DNA from: CAYVQE01 sp964633205
GTDB taxonomy: Bacteria > Myxococcota > B64-G9
Assembly: GCA_964633205.1 (NCBI GenBank)
Contig: CAZWFN010000082.1
Coordinates: 1 to 26,927, forward strand
DNA length: 26,927 nucleotides
Reading direction: 5' to 3'
A model generated the notes under the pieces. It was not told where the DNA came from, ran no database searches, and saw nothing but the letters and a program-made list of their open reading frames with translations. The translations under genes and the position numbers were made by a program. This document shows positions 7,793 to 15,405 of the stretch, in pieces; within the stretch, counting starts at the first letter, position 1, and the number at the start of each line of letters is the position of its first letter.

Positions 7793-9950
7793 CCGCTCCC
7801 TCTCCCCGTTGGCCTCGTTCCAGGACCCGCCGCACCTCGCGCCGGACCAGCCGATCGAGATCGTAGCGCAGGCCCTTGATGGCGTCCAATTCCTTCTTGT
7901 CGGCCACCTCGCCCAGCACCCGCACCCCGGCCCGGCGCATCCCGGGGTCGGCAGCGTCGAGCTTCTCCAGCAAGCGCGGGATCTCCTGGCGGCTGCCGAG
8001 CCGGGCCAGGGCCATCAGCAGCTCCAACTCCTCGGCCGGCCCGGCCTGCTCCAATGCCTTGCGCAACGGCCCGATCGCCTCGGTGTCACCGATGCGCGCC
8101 AGCGCCCGGGCGGCCGGGATGGCCGAGTAGCCGCCCAGCGCCTCGACCAACACCGGCACCGCCTCGGCGGCGCCCAGGCTGCCGAGCGCCCGGATCAGCA
8201 CGACCTGCTTTTCCCAGTCGGTATCCGGCATGGCCTGGAGCACCATCGGCGCCAGCTTCGGGTCACCCAACTCGGCGATCCAGCCGGCGATCATCTCCGC
8301 CTGCTGGGCGGTGGCGGCCTTCAGGGCGCGGCCGATGGCCCGGCGCTGCTCGTCCGACAGCGCGAGTTCGACCCCATGGCCGCGCAGAACCTGGGCGATG
8401 CGGGCCATCAGCGCCGGCGAGTCGACCACCAGCACCCGCTCGATGGAAGCGCCGACCTTGGCCGGATCGAGGCTGAGCAGGCCGTCCAGGGACATCGAGA
8501 TGGCATCGACCAGGCGCGGGCCGATGGGATCGACCAGGCGCCGGTCGGCCAGCTTGTCCACGTCCTGGGCGAAGCGGCCGAGGATGTCGTCCACCCCGCG
8601 CGGAGAGTCCGCGCCGGCCGGATCCAGCCCGTGCTTGCGGTAGAGGGCGTTGAGCTCCTCGTCGCTCAAGCGGCTCTTGGGCCGCTCGCCCGGCCGGTCG
8701 TCATCGGCATCGCGGTCGACCGGCCCGGGAATCCGTCCGCGCGGCGGGATGGGCTCCTCGATCCAGCGCTCGGCCAGCCCCAGGGCCTCATCGACCGCAG
8801 CGGCGAAGGCATTCTCCAGCCCGCGGACCACGCCCGGCCGCTTCTGGCCGGCCCGGGCCAGGGCCGCCAGCACCGCCAGCCGCCGCTGATCGGCGACCTC
8901 TTCCAGCTCGGCCTCGAGCAGCGCGATGGCCTGCTCACCGCCCACCGCCGACAGCACGGCCAGACCCTGTTCTACCTTGCCGGGCTCATCCGCTTCGAGC
9001 ATCGCGGCCACCGGCCCCAGGCGACAGGTCTCCGGGTGGCGTTGGACCAGGCTGGCGGCGCGGATGGCGATCCGGGGATCGCTGTCGACCAGCAGCCGGC
9101 ACAGCGCTGCGCCGGCCACCGCGGCCGGATCGGCCGCCAACTCCTCGAGCGCGGCCAGCCGCACCCGGGGATCGGGGTCGCGCAGGGCGGCCTCCAGCAG
9201 CTTCAGACCGTCGCGGCCATAGTCGGCCAACGCCCGCACCGCGGCCAGCCGCAGCTCGCTGACCTGATCCGACAGCAGCAGCTGCAGCGGCCCCAGGGCG
9301 GCCTGACCACCGCGGCCGTCGAGCATGCGCATCGCCAGCAGGGCCACGTCCTGATCCTGATCGGCCAGCCCGGCCAGCACCAGATCGATGCCGCCCGGAT
9401 GCACCGAGCGACCGGCCCTGCGTACCACCCGCTGTCGCTCGGCAGAGTCTCCCTCCTGCATCCGCTTGCGCGCCATGCTCATCTGCGACTCGGCCATCTC
9501 CCCGGCCAGGCGTTCGCCATCGAGCCCGATCCGCTCGAGCGCGGCGTAGATGCGGCGCCGGACCTCGGTGTTGGGCTCGCCCTTGAGCAGCATGTCGATC
9601 AGGGTCGACTCCACCCGGTCGCCCTTTTGCGTAGCCAGCGCATCCACCGCGGCCGCGCGCACCTCCGCATCGCGATCACGGCTGGCCCGGATCAGCGCGG
9701 CGGTGGTGTCGCGCTGCTCGAAGCGGGCCAGCGCCTTGACCGCGGCGATGCGCACCACGGCCGATGGGTCGCGCAGGGAACCGCTGACCAGCGTGTAAGC
9801 CTCGTCATCACCCAGCTGAGCCAGGGAGCGCAGCGCGCCGGCGCGCACCACCGGCGACTGGTCGTCCAGCTCCTTCATCAGCTTCTCGTGCGGATCGCTG
9901 CAAGCGATCAGCAGCGCTGCGGCCACCAAGGCGATTGCCAAATGTCTCAT
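7734..9950 (-). CDS. HEAT-repeat lipoprotein
   Basis: The product is 738 residues from the ATG at 9950. A GTG at 9959 would add three residues, but its AAGGG lies only 1 base away, whereas it is about 10 bases from the ATG. The N-terminus MRHLAIALVAAALLIAC is a lipoprotein signal with lipobox L-I-A-C (Cys17). Ser at +2 suggests an outer-membrane destination by the E. coli rule. The rest is mostly HEAT/PBS-lyase-like helical repeats (for example DPSAVVRIAAVKALARF and DPDPRVRLAALEELA). They cover about 30-390 and 545-700, separated by an Asp/Arg/Pro-rich insert (about 400-450). The C-terminus is charged and disordered. HEAT repeats are protein-binding scaffolds; no enzyme motif is visible. The 59-base overlap with the TPR/cNMP gene suggests the two proteins work together, which is an inference. 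Confidence 0.85.
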   Translation of the reverse strand: MRHLAIALVAAALLIACSDPHEKLMKELDDQSPVVRAGALRSLAQLGDDEAYTLVSGSLRDPSAVVRIAAVKALARFEQRDTTAALIRASRDRDAEVRAAAVDALATQKGDRVESTLIDMLLKGEPNTEVRRRIYAALERIGLDGERLAGEMAESQMSMARKRMQEGDSAERQRVVRRAGRSVHPGGIDLVLAGLADQDQDVALLAMRMLDGRGGQAALGPLQLLLSDQVSELRLAAVRALADYGRDGLKLLEAALRDPDPRVRLAALEELAADPAAVAGAALCRLLVDSDPRIAIRAASLVQRHPETCRLGPVAAMLEADEPGKVEQGLAVLSAVGGEQAIALLEAELEEVADQRRLAVLAALARAGQKRPGVVRGLENAFAAAVDEALGLAERWIEEPIPPRGRIPGPVDRDADDDRPGERPKSRLSDEELNALYRKHGLDPAGADSPRGVDDILGRFAQDVDKLADRRLVDPIGPRLVDAISMSLDGLLSLDPAKVGASIERVLVVDSPALMARIAQVLRGHGVELALSDEQRRAIGRALKAATAQQAEMIAGWIAELGDPKLAPMVLQAMPDTDWEKQVVLIRALGSLGAAEAVPVLVEALGGYSAIPAARALARIGDTEAIGPLRKALEQAGPAEELELLMALARLGSRQEIPRLLEKLDAADPGMRRAGVRVLGEVADKKELDAIKGLRYDLDRLVRREVRRVLERGQRGEGADDAADSKDQGRGGPAAEAR

Positions 9951-9974
9951 CTTCGCCACACCCTTCAGCCCGGA

Positions 9975-10001
9975 GTTCCCCTGGGAACGTCCAACGCGTT
10001 G
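9975..10001. promoter_or_regulatory. Two adjacent palindromes upstream of the HEAT-lipoprotein gene
   Basis: GTTCCC-CT-GGGAAC (9975-9988) and CAACGCGTTG (9992-10001) are near-perfect and perfect palindromes lying 25-50 bases upstream of the HEAT-lipoprotein start. They could be operators or a leader hairpin. I could not find a convincing -35/-10 pair next to them. Confidence 0.3.
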
Positions 10002-10118
10002 ACCTCGCTCCTGCGGTTACCCGGCCACAACGATCGCCGGGCTCCCGCCCACTTCGCTTCCACCGCCCCCGTCCTGCGGTGGGCTCGATCACTCCATTCG
10101 CAAACCGGCATTCCTACC

Positions 10119-10188
10119 GTAGGGGCGGGGTTCATCCCCGCCCGTAGTCGCCAAGCGCTGAACGGGCGGGCATCGTTCCCGCCCCTGC
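10119..10188. repeat. Inverted pair of REP-like palindromic elements
   Basis: Two GC-rich hairpins lie in the gap between the rluB-type gene and the HEAT-lipoprotein gene. The first has an 8-bp stem (10123-10130 / 10136-10143, loop ttcat). The second has a 7-bp stem (10164-10170 / 10178-10184, loop catcgtt). The second is the reverse complement of the first in layout: both read G-N-AGGGGCGGG, loop, CCCGCCCGT. This is the arrangement of paired REP elements (BIME-like). As the hairpins follow the last gene of the scp operon, they may also protect or end its mRNA. The remainder of 9951-10244 holds nothing else I recognise. Confidence 0.6.
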
Positions 10189-10244
10189 AAGGCGAGCAAC
10201 GCAGTCCATTGACCGACACCCATTTCGGGCAGGAGTACCCCACT

Positions 10245-11006
10245 TCACCCCCCCCGCCCTTGCTCCGCGGCCGGCCGCCAGTTGTGCAAGAGCTCGATCT
10301 CCGGCTCGGTCAGGGGACGGACCGCCCCCGGCCGGAGAGCCCCCAGACCGACACCCCCGTACTCGGTGCGCACCAGGCGCTGGACCGGATGGCCGATGGC
10401 ATCGAACATCCGCCGCACCAGGCGATTGCGGCCCTCGGCGACGCCGATCTCGACCCAGGTCGAACGGGGGTTGAGGCCCACGATCGCGGCATCCAGCGCC
10501 ACGGCCGGTCCGTCCTCCAGGTCGACGCCGGCCATCAGCTGGCGCAAGCGTTCCGGCTGCGGACGCCCGCGCACCCGGGCCCGGTAGGTCCGCGGCACCT
10601 GGCTCGACGGATGGGCCAGCGCCTGGGCCAGCCGGCCATCGTTGGTCAGCAGCAGCAACCCCTCGCTGTGGTAGTCGAGCCGACCGACGTGGAACACCCG
10701 TCGCTGGCCGGACAACGCGCCCAGGTCACCCAGCAGATCCATGATGGTGGTGCGGCCCTGGGGATCGCGCACCGTGGCCACCACCTGCCGCGGCTTGTGC
10801 AACGCCAGGTAGATCGGTGCTGCCGCTGCGGCGATGGGCTGGCCGTCGAGCTCGATGACGGCCTGCCGCGGATCGACCTTGGTGCCCAGCCGGGTCACCC
10901 GGCGGCCGTCGACCCGCACCCGGCCGGCGGCGATCATCCGTTCGGCCTCGCGCCGCGAGGCCACCCCGGCCTGAGCCAACACCTTCTGCAAACGCACCTC
11001 AGTCAT
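10245..11006 (-). CDS. rluB: 23S rRNA pseudouridine synthase, RsuA/RluB family
   Basis: The product is 253 residues from the ATG at 11006, which has GAGG 6 bases upstream. An S4 RNA-binding domain (about 4-50, VRLQKVLAQAGVASRREAE) precedes the synthase domain. The latter has the catalytic-Asp motif GRLDYHSEGLLLLTNDG (Asp111) and the family motif RNRLVRRMFDAIGHPV. E. coli RluB makes pseudouridine 2605 of 23S rRNA; the exact target here is inferred from family and context. The start overlaps the scpB stop (ATGACTGA, 10999-11006), matching the conserved scpA-scpB-rluB order. In the raw coordinates the frame appears to run through the N gap into scpB, but that is an artefact of the gap length. 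A run of eight C sits just before the stop, so the last few residues are sensitive to sequencing error. Confidence 0.9.
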   Translation of the reverse strand: MTEVRLQKVLAQAGVASRREAERMIAAGRVRVDGRRVTRLGTKVDPRQAVIELDGQPIAAAAAPIYLALHKPRQVVATVRDPQGRTTIMDLLGDLGALSGQRRVFHVGRLDYHSEGLLLLTNDGRLAQALAHPSSQVPRTYRARVRGRPQPERLRQLMAGVDLEDGPAVALDAAIVGLNPRSTWVEIGVAEGRNRLVRRMFDAIGHPVQRLVRTEYGGVGLGALRPGAVRPLTEPEIELLHNWRPAAEQGRGG

Positions 11007-12716
11007 CGGCAGCCTCGCCTCCGCCGCGGCCTTCCGCCTCCGCATCTTCGTCCACCGAACCCGCCGCTCCTTCCCCGGAGCCCGCACCGGCTTTCTCCCC
11101 AGCGGCGGGGTGGGCGGAGCCCACCGTAGCCTCCGCCTGCTCCCCGCCCGGCGGATGCGCTTCTGCCTCCCCGGAGTCGAAACCGGCCCTGGCCTCAGCG
11201 GCGGGGTGGGCGGAGCCCACCGTAGCCTCCGCCTGCTCCCCGCCCGGCGGATGCGCTTCTGCCTCCCCGGAGTCGAAACCGGCCCTGGCCTNNNNNNNNN
11301 NNNNNNNNNNNNNNNNNNNNNNNNNNNNNNNNNNNNNNNNNNNNNNNNNNNNNNNNNNNNNNNNNNNNNNNNNNNNNNNNNNNNNNNNNNNTCCCCGCCC
11401 GGCGGATGCGCTTCTGCCTCCCCGGAGTCGAAACCGGCCCTGGCCTTGGTGGCGGAGGTGGGGAGCACCCCCGACTCGACCAGCTGCCGGTCCCGCTGGC
11501 GGACCTCGTCCAGCGCCTCGGCCAGCTCGCCGATGACCTCGTCCTGGCCCACCGGGGCGTAGCCGTCGTCCGGATTGGGGATCAGGTCTTCGGTCAGCAG
11601 TTGGTGCTCCTCGCCCCCGGCCACCGCCTTTTCCTCCGCGCGGGCATCCAACCCGAGCTGGGCCCGGTGCTCGTCGTCGAGCTCGACGAAGTCGCGCAGA
11701 GTCGGCAGGCTCTTGAGATCCTTGAGGCCGAAGAATTCCAGAAACTCGGGCGTGGTGGCATAGAGCAGGGGCCGGCCGGGCTCGTCCTTGCGGCCCAGGA
11801 TCTTGACCAGCCGCTTGTCCAATAGATGCTTGAGCACCGCGCCGCAGTCCACCCCGCGAATCTCCTCCACCTCGGGCCGGGTGACCGGCTGGCGGTAGGC
11901 CACGATGGCCAGCGACTCCAGGGTGGCCCGGGTCAGCCGGGGCGGACGCACGGTGACCAGCTTCTTGACGTAGGGCGCGGCCTCCGACGGCGTGCGCAGC
12001 TGATAGCGGCCCGATATCTCTGTGATGCGCAGGCCGCGGCCGGACTCGCGCAATCCATCGCGCAGCTCCTCGATCACCCCGCGCAGCTGGCGCCCGGTCA
12101 GCTCGGGATGAAAGGTCTGGACCACCTCCAACAGCCGCTGCGGCGCCACCGGCTCGGCCGCTGCGAACAGCAAGCTCTCGACCACCGCCTTGAGCCGATG
12201 CGCCAAAGCCGGCTCCAGAGGCCCCGAAGCCCCGCTCTCACCCTCGGCCTCGACCTCACCCCCACCCGCGGCCCCGGTCACGGCCTCGGCATCACCCTCG
12301 ACCGCAACCTCGGCCGCGGGCTCACCCTCAACCTCGGGCTCACCCTCAACCGCGGCCTCGGCATCACTCTCGACCGCAACCTCGGGCTCGCTCTCAACCG
12401 CAGCCTCGGTCCCGCTCTCAGCCTCAACCTCGGGCTCGCCCCCTATCCCCTGCTCCGCTTCGCCACCTCCGGCCCCGGGCTCAGCCGCTGCCGCCTCGTC
12501 CTCCCCCCCACCCTTCTCAGCCGGGGTCTCCGCGGCAGCTCCCGTCTCCGACGCCTCTCGCTCAGCCCCTGCCCCCTCTTCTCCGCTGCCACGCTTTTCG
12601 GCCAAAGCCTCCGCGGCAGCTTCCGCCTCCGAGGCCTCGGCCTCGCCCCCGGCCGATTCAGCGGAGCGGCCTTCCATCTCGGCGTCGAGCTGTGCCCGTG
12701 TCTTGCGTGTCGCCAT
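10999..12716 (-). CDS. scpB: Segregation and condensation protein B, with long acidic tails; interrupted by assembly gap
   Basis: ScpB is the winged-helix kleisin partner of the SMC-ScpAB condensin, needed for chromosome compaction and segregation. The core is at residues 169-345 (LAHRLKAVVESLLFAA, LESLAIVAYRQPVTRPEVEEIRGVD, TTPEFLEFFGLKDLKSLPTLRDF). The start is the ATG at 12716 with GGAGG 8 bases upstream; scpA ends 22 bases before. The first 168 residues are an Ala/Glu-rich tail with imperfect 24-residue repeats. The C-terminal tail contains a 32-residue tandem repeat (GEAEAHPPGGEQAEATVG within it) broken by 100 N. The real stop is the TGA at 10999-11001, reached when the gap length is 2 modulo 3. 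If the contigs simply overlap by 55 bases, the protein has 520 residues plus 32 per extra repeat. Normal ScpB is roughly 190-280 residues. Confidence 0.85.
11101..11446. repeat. 96-bp coding tandem repeat (minisatellite) in scpB
   Basis: The unit is 96 bp (32 codons). Unit 1 spans 11101-11196. Unit 2 starts at 11197 and is identical over all 95 visible bases. After the N run, 11392-11446 matches unit positions 41-95 exactly, then the sequence leaves the repeat. A degenerate unit end precedes the array (about 11071-11100). Because 96 is a multiple of 3, copy-number change keeps the ScpB frame. Confidence 0.9.
11292..11391. other. Assembly gap (100 N) at a repeat junction
   Basis: Exactly 100 N, a placeholder length. 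The 55 bases left of the gap (11237-11291) are identical to the 55 bases right of it (11392-11446). The left contig stops at the very base where repeat copies and the exit sequence diverge. That is the signature of two contigs sharing one 55-base k-mer at a repeat node. The true length is therefore -55 + 96n bases (n = 0, 1, 2 ...). Confidence 0.95.
12284..12427. repeat. Imperfect 72-bp repeat in the scpB N-terminal tail
   Basis: The 30 bases starting at 12284 recur at 12356 with one mismatch (period 72 bp, 24 codons). The rest of the second unit is only loosely similar and shows shorter internal periodicity. It encodes Glu-Pro-Glu-Val / Ala-Val-Glu-Ser-Asp-type acidic repeats in the ScpB N-terminal tail. 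Confidence 0.6.
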
Positions 12717-12738
12717 GGTCAGGGCCTCCGGCCCGCTC

Positions 12739-13581
12739 TCACTCGTCCAAATCCGCCTGCGCCAGGGTCTGCTCCACGTCCACCTCCTCCAGCTGCCCCC
12801 GGACGTGGATCACCTCCGAGTCCAGCGCCTGGTGGATGCGCACCATGCGCAGCCGCGCCATCTCCAGCAGGGCCAAGAAGGTCGCCACCACCCGGTCGCG
12901 GGTGCGCTGGCCGGCGAACAGTTCCTCGAAGGTCAGCTCGCGGCGCTCGCGCAGCAGCGCGGTCAGCTCCTGGATGCGATCCGCGATCGAGATTCGATCG
13001 ACCATCACCCGGTGGGAGATCTTCTTCTCCGACTGCTTGATCACCCGATCCAGCGCCTCGATCAGCCGATAGACCGACACCTCGGAAAAAGGGCTATCCG
13101 GCTCCGCCGACTGGGTCCGACTGCCGCGGGTGAACACGTCGCGGTACAGGATCGGCTGGTTGCGCAGCTCGTCGGCCGCCTCCTTGTAGCGCTGGTACTC
13201 CAGCAACCGGCGCACCAGCTCCTCGCGCGGATCCAGCTCCTCCTCCTCGTCCTCGCCCTCGCTCTCGTCGGGCGGCAGCAGCATGCGCGACTTGATGTGC
13301 GCCAGGGTCGAGGCCATCACCAAGAAGTCGCTGGCGATGTCGATGTCCAGCACCCGCATCCACTCCAGATAGGCCAGGTACTTGTCCAGGATCAGGGCCA
13401 CCGGGATGTCGAAGATGTCTATCTCGTGCTTGCGGATCAGGTGCAGCAGCAGATCCAGCGGCCCCTCGAATACCGGCAGCTCGACGCGGTACAACTCGGC
13501 CGCCCCGCCCTCGCTGGCGCTGCGGGGCTCCACCTCTTCCCAGTCGTGGCCCGTGTTCGGCTGCTCGCTCAAGGCCGCCAC
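12739..13581 (-). CDS. scpA: Segregation and condensation protein A (kleisin)
   Basis: ScpA is the kleisin subunit that bridges the SMC heads and binds ScpB. The product is 280 residues from a GTG at 13581, overlapping the trpS end by 13 bases; a TTG at 13572 is an alternative. The family hallmark is at the N-terminus (VFEGPLDLLLHLIRKHEIDIFDIPVALI), followed by DFLVMASTLAHIKSRMLLP. An acidic stretch (GEDEEEELDPREELVRRLLEYQRYKEAA) comes next, and the C-terminal winged helix has the pattern FEELFAGQRTRDRVVATFLALLEMARL. Length is normal for the family. The longer open frame upstream of 13581 is only the trpS gene read in another frame. Position between trpS and scpB, with overlaps or short spacers, indicates one operon. 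Confidence 0.92.
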   Translation of the reverse strand: MAALSEQPNTGHDWEEVEPRSASEGGAAELYRVELPVFEGPLDLLLHLIRKHEIDIFDIPVALILDKYLAYLEWMRVLDIDIASDFLVMASTLAHIKSRMLLPPDESEGEDEEEELDPREELVRRLLEYQRYKEAADELRNQPILYRDVFTRGSRTQSAEPDSPFSEVSVYRLIEALDRVIKQSEKKISHRVMVDRISIADRIQELTALLRERRELTFEELFAGQRTRDRVVATFLALLEMARLRMVRIHQALDSEVIHVRGQLEEVDVEQTLAQADLDE

Positions 13582-14564
13582 CCCAGCTTCATGGCCTCGC
13601 GCACCCGCTCCATGGTGGCCTCCGCCTCGATCCGGGCCCGCTGGGCGCCGGCGTCCAGCACCTGGCGCACGTGCTGCGGCTTGGCGACCAGCTCGCGCCG
13701 CCGTTCCCGGATCTCGCCGAAGGTATCTAGAAAGTGGGCGATCAGCTCCTTCTTGCAGTCGACGCAGCCGATGCCCGCGGTGCGGCAGTCGTGGTCGATC
13801 TGGCGCAGTCGCTCGCCGTCGGTGTACAGCCGATGCAAGGCGAAGATGTTGCACACCTCGGGCCGGCCACCGTCGCTGCGCCGCTGGCGTTGCGGATCGG
13901 TGACCATGCCCATCAGCTTCTTGCGCACCGCCTCGTCGTCGTCGGCCAGGTAGATGGCGTTGCCGTAGCTCTTCGACATCTTGCGGCCGTCGAGGCCGGG
14001 CAGCGCCCGGGTGCGGGTCATCAGCGCCTGGGGCTCGATCAAGGTCTCGCCGTAGAGGTGGTTGAAGCGGCGCACGATCTCGCGGGTCAGCTCCAGATGC
14101 GGCAGCTGATCCTCGCCCACCGGCACGCAGTCGGCCTGGTAGACGGCGATGTCGGCCGCCTGCAGCACCGGGTAGCCCAGGAAGCCGAACGAGGACAGGT
14201 CGCGGCCGGCCAGCTCGCGTTTCTTGTCCTTGTAGCTCGGCACCCGCTCCAGCCAGGGCACCGGCGTGATCATGCCCAGCAGCTGGGCCAGCTCGGCGTG
14301 CTGCAGCACGTCGGACTGCAGGAACAGGGTGCAACGCTCCGGATCCAGGCCGCCGGCCAGCAGGTCGATGCCGAAGGCGGCGGTGTTGTCGCGGATGCTT
14401 CCCGGCTGGTCGTACAGGGTGGTCAGGGCGTGCCAGTCGGCGATGAAGAAGAAGCACTCGTACTCGGCCTGCAACCGCACCCAGTTCTCCAGCGCCCCGT
14501 GGAAGTTGCCCAGGTGCATCAGGCCCGATGCCTGCATCCCGCTCAGGACGCGCTTTGCCGCCAT
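13569..14564 (-). CDS. trpS: Tryptophanyl-tRNA synthetase
   Basis: Charges tRNA-Trp with tryptophan in the cytoplasm. The product is 331 residues. The start is the ATG at 14564, with AGGAG 6 bases upstream; a TTG at 14597 would add 11 residues and overlap the protease stop, but lacks a comparable site. Class I motifs are intact: the HIGH-type SGLMHLGN (His17) and KMSKS (195-199). Further TrpS-typical segments are GYPVLQAADI, VPVGEDQLPHLELTREIVRRFN and GCVDCKKEL. Length is normal. It lies 29 bases after the M50 protease gene, a common pairing in deltaproteobacterial genomes together with scpAB. Confidence 0.95.
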   Translation of the reverse strand: MAAKRVLSGMQASGLMHLGNFHGALENWVRLQAEYECFFFIADWHALTTLYDQPGSIRDNTAAFGIDLLAGGLDPERCTLFLQSDVLQHAELAQLLGMITPVPWLERVPSYKDKKRELAGRDLSSFGFLGYPVLQAADIAVYQADCVPVGEDQLPHLELTREIVRRFNHLYGETLIEPQALMTRTRALPGLDGRKMSKSYGNAIYLADDDEAVRKKLMGMVTDPQRQRRSDGGRPEVCNIFALHRLYTDGERLRQIDHDCRTAGIGCVDCKKELIAHFLDTFGEIRERRRELVAKPQHVRQVLDAGAQRARIEAEATMERVREAMKLGWRP

Positions 14565-14593
14565 CTCGAGCTCCTCGCTCACGCTCGCCGCGC

Positions 14594-15289
14594 TCAACCG
14601 CTGGCCAGCACGGTCAGGACGGGAAATCCCACCAGACTGCCCAACTGCTCGATCATCCAGAAGATGGGATAGCCGATGTAGCGGCCCCCGATCAACAGGA
14701 TGGCGATGAACAGCACGAAGGAGTAGCGCGACAGGAAGTCCAGCACCCAGTCGTGGCGGTCGGGCAGGATGCCGGCCAGCACCTTGCTGCCGTCCAGCGG
14801 CGGAATGGGCAGCAGGTTGAACACCAGCAGCCCCAGGTTGATGGTCATGGTCCAGCAGGCCAGCTTCACCAGGGCCACGCCCATGCTGGTCTCGCCGGCG
14901 GCCGCATCGTAGGCCACCGCAGGATCGACGAAGCCCAGCACCACCGCGATGAAGATGGCGAACAGCAGGTTGGAGGCCGGCCCGGCGATGGAGGTCAGCA
15001 GCATGCCGGTCTTCATGCGGATGCGCCGGGTGAACTGCAGCGGGCTGACCGGCACCGGCTTGGCCCAGCCGATGAAAGGCACGCCCGAGAAGATGCCCAC
15101 CATGGGGATCAGCAGGGTGCCGATGGGGTCCATGTGGCTGATGGGGTTGAGCGTCAGCCGGCCCTGGCGCGCGGCGGTGTCGTCGCCCAGGCGGGCGGCC
15201 ACGAAGGCGTGGGCGTACTCGTGGACCGTCAGGGCCAGGATCATGGGGATGAGGATAAAAATTACTCTAAGAATATCAAACGATTGCAC
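14594..15289 (-). CDS. M50 family (site-2 protease-like) membrane zinc protease
   Basis: An integral-membrane metalloprotease of the short, PDZ-less M50 group. Its substrate is unknown. The product is 231 residues from a GTG at 15289 (AGAGG about 9 bases upstream); a TTG at 15343 would add an unlikely charged 18-residue leader. The zinc motif HEYAH (His23, Glu24, His27) lies in the first membrane span and the third ligand is Asp166 in NLLPIPPLDGSK. About five or six hydrophobic spans are visible, including TSIAGPASNLLFAIFIAVVLG. The first codons (TTT GAT ATT CTT AGA GTA ATT TTT) are strikingly AT-rich and rare for this genome, which may keep the ribosome-binding region unfolded. It heads the protease-trpS-scpA-scpB-rluB operon. 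Confidence 0.9.
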   Translation of the reverse strand: MQSFDILRVIFILIPMILALTVHEYAHAFVAARLGDDTAARQGRLTLNPISHMDPIGTLLIPMVGIFSGVPFIGWAKPVPVSPLQFTRRIRMKTGMLLTSIAGPASNLLFAIFIAVVLGFVDPAVAYDAAAGETSMGVALVKLACWTMTINLGLLVFNLLPIPPLDGSKVLAGILPDRHDWVLDFLSRYSFVLFIAILLIGGRYIGYPIFWMIEQLGSLVGFPVLTVLASG

Positions 15290-15319
15290 CAGACACCGCC
15301 TCTTTCCATCCAGACGCGC

Positions 15320-15348
15320 AGGGTATCCGTTCGCCCCCTGCAAGTCAA
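15320..15348 (-). promoter_or_regulatory. Candidate promoter P2 of the protease-trpS-scp operon
   Basis: On the minus strand the -35 is TTGACT (15343-15348, 5/6) and the -10 is TACCCT (15320-15325, 3/6 but keeping T1, A2 and T6), with a 17-bp spacer. It would start transcription about 20 bases before the GTG at 15289. Confidence 0.35.
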
Positions 15349-15363
15349 CGGCTTCGCCAGCAC

Positions 15364-15392
15364 AATTTACGCCCTTTGGGCCGGTTTGTCAG
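15364..15392 (-). promoter_or_regulatory. Candidate promoter P1 of the protease-trpS-scp operon
   Basis: On the minus strand the -35 is CTGACA (15387-15392, 5/6) and the -10 is TAAATT (15364-15369, 4/6), with a 17-bp spacer. It lies in the 116-bp gap after xerD, in one of the few AT-rich patches of the window. Confidence 0.5.
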
Positions 15393-15405
15393 CCCAAGGC
15401 CGGCT

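Noticed and set aside
7767..11129. 1120-residue plus-strand open frame
   Set aside because: Antisense to the HEAT-lipoprotein and rluB-type genes, Gln/His/Arg-rich, no domain.
10245..12716. ScpB-RluB fusion protein
   Set aside because: Created by the 100-N placeholder, which shifts the frame; the two genes have their own stop and start with an 8-base overlap.
15366..15402. Terminator between xerD and the protease gene
   Set aside because: CTTTGGGC/GCCCAAG can pair with a bulge, but there is no T-run; promoter motifs explain the region better.
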